Source: Rhodobacter sp.
Lineage (GTDB): Bacteria; Pseudomonadota; Alphaproteobacteria; Rhodobacterales; Rhodobacteraceae
Reading direction: 5' to 3'
DNA: 64,000 nucleotides
NCBI GenBank assembly: GCA_027490955.1
Contig: JAIXXB010000015.1
Location: 78,405-142,404, forward strand
Below the pieces are notes generated by a model. The model searched no databases. It was given only the letters and a program-made list of their open reading frames with translations, and had not been told where the DNA came from. A program made the position numbers and the translations under genes. Below are positions 60,972 to 64,000 of the stretch, piece by piece; the first letter of the stretch is position 1, and every line of letters starts with the position of its first letter.

Positions 60972-62285
60972 TCACGCAATCCTTTCATGGATCAGTTTTG
61001 CGGCGGTTTTTGGGGCAGTGTCGCGCAGAACATAGGCCCCGCGCACGGCGGCCTCGGCCTGATCTGCAGCGGCTTCGGTGGCGGCATGCACCACGCAGAT
61101 CAACTCGCCCCGCGTCAAATCAGTGCCAATCGGCGCGAGGTTTGACAGCCCCACGGCAGGGTTTATGCGATCGCCCTCGCGCTGACGCCCGCCGCCCAAG
61201 GCCACCACGGCAAGGCCCAGCGCATGGCCATCAATGGCGCTGACATAGCCCTGCCGATCTGCGGTAATCGCGCGGATCACAGTGGCGGCGGGCAGGCGGT
61301 CGGGCCAGCGGTCTAGAAAATCCAATGGCCCGCCTTGGGCGGCGACCATTTGGCCAAAAACCTCGGCGGCAGAGCCATCTTCCAGCGCCTGCGCGATATG
61401 GGCTGCCCCGCTGGCGGCATTATCGGCCAGCCCCGCCAGCGCCAGCGCCTCGCCGCCCAAAGCGCAGGTGGCATCCCATAGGCGCGTGTTCACATTGCTG
61501 CCTGTCAGCGTTTCCATCACCACCATCACCTCTAGCGCATTGCCCGCCGCATCGGCCAAGGGCTGGGACATATCGGTGATCAGCGCCGCTGTTTTGCACC
61601 CTGCCCCATTGGCCGTGCCCACCAAGGCGCGGGCCAATGCGCGCGCATCGCCCAGCGATTTCATGAATGCGCCCGATCCGAATTTGACATCCAGCACCAG
61701 CGCGGGCAGGCCAGCGGCCAGCTTTTTCGATAAGATCGACGCGGTGATCAGATCAATCGATTCCACAGTGCCCGTCACATCGCGCACAGCGTAAAGTCGG
61801 CGGTCAGCAGGGGCAATTTCCCCGCTGGCCGAGACGATGGCGCAGCCGATGTCTTGGATTTGCGCGCGCAGGGCCACTTCGGACAGGCCCGTGCGAAAAC
61901 TGGGGATTGATTCGAGTTTATCCAGCGTGCCGCCCGTATGGCCCAGACCGCGCCCCGAAATCATCGGCACAGCCGCCCCGCAGGCGGCCAGCGCGGGGGC
62001 AAGCAACAAGGATGTGCAATCGCCAATTCCGCCCGTGGAATGTTTATCGACAATGGGCCGCCCGCCCGCTTTCCACGCCAGCACATGGCCGCTGTCGCGC
62101 ATGGCAAGCGTCAGGGCCACGCGCCCTGCCTCGCTGAGCCCGCGCTGCACCACCGCCATGGCAAAAGCGCCCGCTTGCGCATCGCTGACCGCGCCATCTG
62201 CCAGCCCGCGTGCGAACCAGCCCAGTTCCTCTGCCGAAGGGCTGTGCCCATCGCGCAGCTTCACCAAAATAGCGCGGGCATCCAT
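60972..62285 (-). CDS. deoA: Thymidine phosphorylase
   Basis: DeoA cleaves thymidine to thymine and deoxyribose-1-phosphate. The 437-residue product has the phosphate-binding KHSTGGIGDCTSLLLAP (about residues 80-96), the nucleoside-site GRGLGHTGGTLDKLESI and the signature LAYDVKFGSGAF-like LVLDVKFGSGAFMKS (about 195-209). The length is normal for the family. It is one base after cdd and one base before deoB. Confidence 0.96.
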   Translation of the reverse strand: MDARAILVKLRDGHSPSAEELGWFARGLADGAVSDAQAGAFAMAVVQRGLSEAGRVALTLAMRDSGHVLAWKAGGRPIVDKHSTGGIGDCTSLLLAPALAACGAAVPMISGRGLGHTGGTLDKLESIPSFRTGLSEVALRAQIQDIGCAIVSASGEIAPADRRLYAVRDVTGTVESIDLITASILSKKLAAGLPALVLDVKFGSGAFMKSLGDARALARALVGTANGAGCKTAALITDMSQPLADAAGNALEVMVVMETLTGSNVNTRLWDATCALGGEALALAGLADNAASGAAHIAQALEDGSAAEVFGQMVAAQGGPLDFLDRWPDRLPAATVIRAITADRQGYVSAIDGHALGLAVVALGGGRQREGDRINPAVGLSNLAPIGTDLTRGELICVVHAATEAAADQAEAAVRGAYVLRDTAPKTAAKLIHERIA

Positions 62286-62286
62286 G

Positions 62287-62688
62287 CTAAAGCTTGCCCG
62301 TTTTGGCCATATGTGCGGCGGTGAACACGCCGGGCAACAGATCGGCCACTGTCATGGTCAGGCGCGCGCCATCGGTTGTGCACAGCGTGACCTTGACGTC
62401 AGGGTCGGCAAATTCGGCGATTTTTTGGCGGCAACCGCCGCAGGGCGGAACGGGCGCGGGGCTGTCGGCGATCACCAATATCTCGGCAATGCGGGTATCG
62501 CCCCCTGCAATCATTGCAGCAATAGCCCCCGCTTCGGCGCAGGTGCCTTCGGGATAGGCAACATTTTCCACATTGCAGCCCACATGCAAATTGCCGCTGG
62601 TCGCGCGGATCGCCGCGCCAACGTGAAAATTGGAATAGGGCACATAGGCGCGCAGGCGCACAGCAGTGGCAGGGGCCAATAGATCCAT
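62287..62688 (-). CDS. cdd: Cytidine deaminase
   Basis: Cdd hydrolyses cytidine to uridine. The 133-residue product has the zinc site with GCNVENVAYPEGTCAEAGAI (about residues 51-70; the Cys-Ala-Glu is catalytic) and PCGGCRQKIAEF (about 88-99). It is the homotetrameric short type. It lies one base before deoA. The distance to truA upstream is 56 bases. Confidence 0.95.
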   Translation of the reverse strand: MDLLAPATAVRLRAYVPYSNFHVGAAIRATSGNLHVGCNVENVAYPEGTCAEAGAIAAMIAGGDTRIAEILVIADSPAPVPPCGGCRQKIAEFADPDVKVTLCTTDGARLTMTVADLLPGVFTAAHMAKTGKL

Positions 62689-62744
62689 GAGGTTTCTCCG
62701 ATGTTTTGGGCCAGATTGCGGCTGTTATGGCCAAAGCGCAAGAG

Positions 62745-63554
62745 CTATGGCGCGAAGGGGTCTTGCCGATAGCCGACCGCGGTCAAATACAGGCCCTGCG
62801 GCGGGGCGACAGGGCCGCAGGCGGCGCGGCTGGCGGCGCGCAGCGCACCCGCCACTTGATCGGGCTGCCATGCGCCCGCGCCCACACGTTCCAGCGTTCC
62901 AACAATAGATCGGACTTGGTTGTGCAAAAAGCTGCGCGCGCGCAGGCGGAATTGGAATTCTTTGCCGCCTGTGATTGGGGCCTCGGTGATGGTGATGTCA
63001 TCGATGGATTTCACGGGGCTTTTCGCTTGGCACATGCTGGAGCGAAAGGTGGTGAAATCATGCGTGCCGATCAAATGCGCAGCACCCGCCTGCATGGCGG
63101 CCAAATCCAAATCGAAAGGCACGCGCCAAACCGCGCCTTTGTCCAATACCTCGGGCGCGCGGCGCGATTGCACGCGAAACAGATAGCGGCGCTCGATGGC
63201 GGAAAATCGGGCGTGAAAGTCGTCTGCCACGCGCGCGCTGTGCAAAATGGCAATGGGCGCAGGCGCAAGATGCCAGTTCAGCGCCGAGGTCAGGCGAAAC
63301 GGCTCCCAAGTGCGCGCCAAATCGGCATGGGCCACTTGGCCCGTGGCATGCACCCCCGCATCGGTGCGCCCTGCCCCTGTGACAGTGGGGCCAGCAGGGT
63401 CTAGCGCGGCCAGCGCCCGTTCCAGCGCGCCCTGCACCGAAGGCTGGGCGTCTGTTTGCCCGCCAATTTGCGCGCCAGTTTGCCCGCCCGTCTGGCGTTG
63501 CCAGCCATGAAACGGCGCGCCGTTATATTCGATCAGGAAGGCATATCTGGGCAT
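62745..63554 (-). CDS. truA: tRNA pseudouridine synthase A
   Basis: TruA makes pseudouridine 38-40 in tRNA anticodon stems. The 269-residue product starts [19 protein letters not shown] and has the catalytic Asp in [14 protein letters not shown] (about residues 60-73), followed by the conserved FHARF and [12 protein letters not shown] motifs. Residues about 20-38 carry an internal repeated insert ([16 protein letters not shown]) that most homologues lack. The ATG at 63554 matches family N-termini; the open frame upstream continues into the intergenic repeat and has no homology. It is first in the salvage operon. Confidence 0.94.
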   Translation of the reverse strand: MPRYAFLIEYNGAPFHGWQRQTGGQTGAQIGGQTDAQPSVQGALERALAALDPAGPTVTGAGRTDAGVHATGQVAHADLARTWEPFRLTSALNWHLAPAPIAILHSARVADDFHARFSAIERRYLFRVQSRRAPEVLDKGAVWRVPFDLDLAAMQAGAAHLIGTHDFTTFRSSMCQAKSPVKSIDDITITEAPITGGKEFQFRLRARSFLHNQVRSIVGTLERVGAGAWQPDQVAGALRAASRAACGPVAPPQGLYLTAVGYRQDPFAP

Positions 63555-63595
63555 GGGCGCTGAATATCGAATGGCACGCGCGCTGTCTATGGTGT

Positions 63596-63650
63596 CGGGG
63601 GCTTCCGCCCCCCGCGCTGCGCGCGCCCCCCGAGGATATATTTTAATTTT
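63596..63650 (-). repeat. Intergenic repeat copy 3
   Basis: Read on the - strand this is AAAATATATCCTCGGGGGGCGCGC..., then the same CGCGCAGCGCGGGGGG core and a GGGGGC/GCCCCC hairpin (63597-63613). Its orientation is opposite to copies 1 and 2, so it faces truA and would end a - strand transcript coming from the right, where the IS3-type element now lies. Confidence 0.75.
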
Positions 63651-63737
63651 ATTTATCAGTCTATTACATGATGAAGTGTGCGAATTATGTGCAGCCTTGT
63701 AGCCGCTGGAGTATACATCGGGTGCGAAGTTTACCGC

Positions 63738-64000
63738 TGACCTGCCACGGGATTTTTCCTCCAAGATCGACTAGAGTCCGGCCCATAGAGAGGACGGACG
63801 ATGAAGAAAGCAAATCGGACAGAAGAGCAGATTATTGGCATCTTGCGGGAGCATGAGGCGGGGGCGAAGTGTGCTGACCTCTGCCGCAAGCATGGAATGT
63901 CGGAAGGGACGTTCTATGCTTGGAAGGCGAAGTATTCCGGGATGACGGTGCCGGATGCCAAGCGTTTGAAGGCGCTGGAGGACGAGAATGCCAAGCTGAA
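63738..64000 (+). mobile_element. Left end of an IS3-family insertion sequence (truncated by the window)
   Basis: An IS3/IS407-like left end is suggested by TGACCTGCCACGGGATTTTTCC, the kind of TG-starting terminal sequence used by this group, about 63 bases before the first transposase ORF. The right end is beyond the window, so the boundaries, target duplication and completeness cannot be checked. Confidence 0.75.
63801..64000 (+). CDS. IS3-family transposase OrfA (partial)
   Basis: The frame starts at ATG after AGAGGAC and runs off the window end. The visible 66 residues (beginning MKKANRTEEQIIGILRE) contain the helix-turn-helix typical of IS3 OrfA: AGAKCADLCRKHGMSEGTF, then a lysine-rich helix and the start of a leucine-zipper-like region (RLKALEDENAKLK). 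OrfB is expected downstream, outside the window. Confidence 0.9.
   Translation, partial: MKKANRTEEQIIGILREHEAGAKCADLCRKHGMSEGTFYAWKAKYSGMTVPDAKRLKALEDENAKL

Noticed and set aside
61837..62682. 281-codon + strand frame antisense to deoA/cdd
   Set aside because: It is opposite two certain genes and lacks a start signal or homology.

Overview
The window is bacterial chromosome from an alphaproteobacterium of the Rhodobacterales (Rhodobacteraceae/Paracoccaceae type). The evidence is the combination of gene order and families: hsp20 beside a DUF1150 gene, DUF484 followed by xerC, a DUF2161 gene between ybgC and ruvB, a phosphatidylcholine synthase, a DUF1127 small protein, a giant glycine-aspartate-rich RTX protein, and HrcA/CIRCE control of groESL. 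The sequence is moderately GC-rich, genes are densely packed, and many start/stop pairs overlap. Genus cannot be fixed from the sequence alone.

Layout. 1-3.2 kb: a 3' gene tail, a 41-residue ORF, an Lrp/AsnC regulator divergent from trxB, and a complete IS1595-type insertion sequence (18-bp inverted repeats, 8-bp target duplication) inserted in a repeated intergenic element behind trxB. 3.2-16 kb: housekeeping genes (DUF1150-hsp20, DUF465, purEK, an iron-permease-family protein, NUDIX, a GreA-type factor, groESL, Mn-pyrophosphatase, a HAD protein, MaoC, ribF, YcgN, threonine aldolase, MOSC, corA). 16-33 kb: the Tol-Pal cell-envelope cluster (ybgC-tolQRAB ... pal-cpoB-tilS-ftsH), split between tolB and pal by about 8.1 kb carrying two opposite-strand genes: a TIGR03032 protein and a 6.5-kb FG-GAP/RTX gene interrupted by one in-frame TAA. 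33-37 kb: DUF2161, an unknown gene and ruvCAB, then a DUF1127 gene with a strong terminator. 37-46 kb: prmA, a methyltransferase, msrA, priA, a transaldolase-like aldolase, DUF484-xerC and pcs. 46-57 kb: an EamA transporter, ileS, upp, a SPOR-domain protein, a second EamA transporter, tdk, a putative HTH protein and a DEAD-box helicase. 57-60 kb: two glycosyltransferase-like genes. 60-63.6 kb: the salvage operon truA-cdd-deoA-deoB. The right edge cuts an IS3-family element.

How the genes work together. The Tol-Pal genes build the envelope-spanning complex used in outer-membrane constriction and lipid homeostasis, and ruvCAB upstream on the same strand may share transcription with tolQRAB. Heat shock is represented twice, by groESL behind a perfect CIRCE and by hsp20 behind a sigma-32-like promoter. 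upp, tdk, cdd, deoA and deoB form a loose pyrimidine/nucleoside salvage neighbourhood. Surface functions are concentrated in the RTX gene and the glycosyltransferase pair.

The observations most worth following up are the single nonsense codon in the giant RTX gene, the split of the Tol-Pal cluster, the three-copy intergenic repeat (one copy broken by the IS), a telomere-like G-quadruplex motif after purK, the glycosyltransferase gene without a usable start codon, and several unassigned inverted repeats in leaders. No tRNA, rRNA or CRISPR array was recognised.
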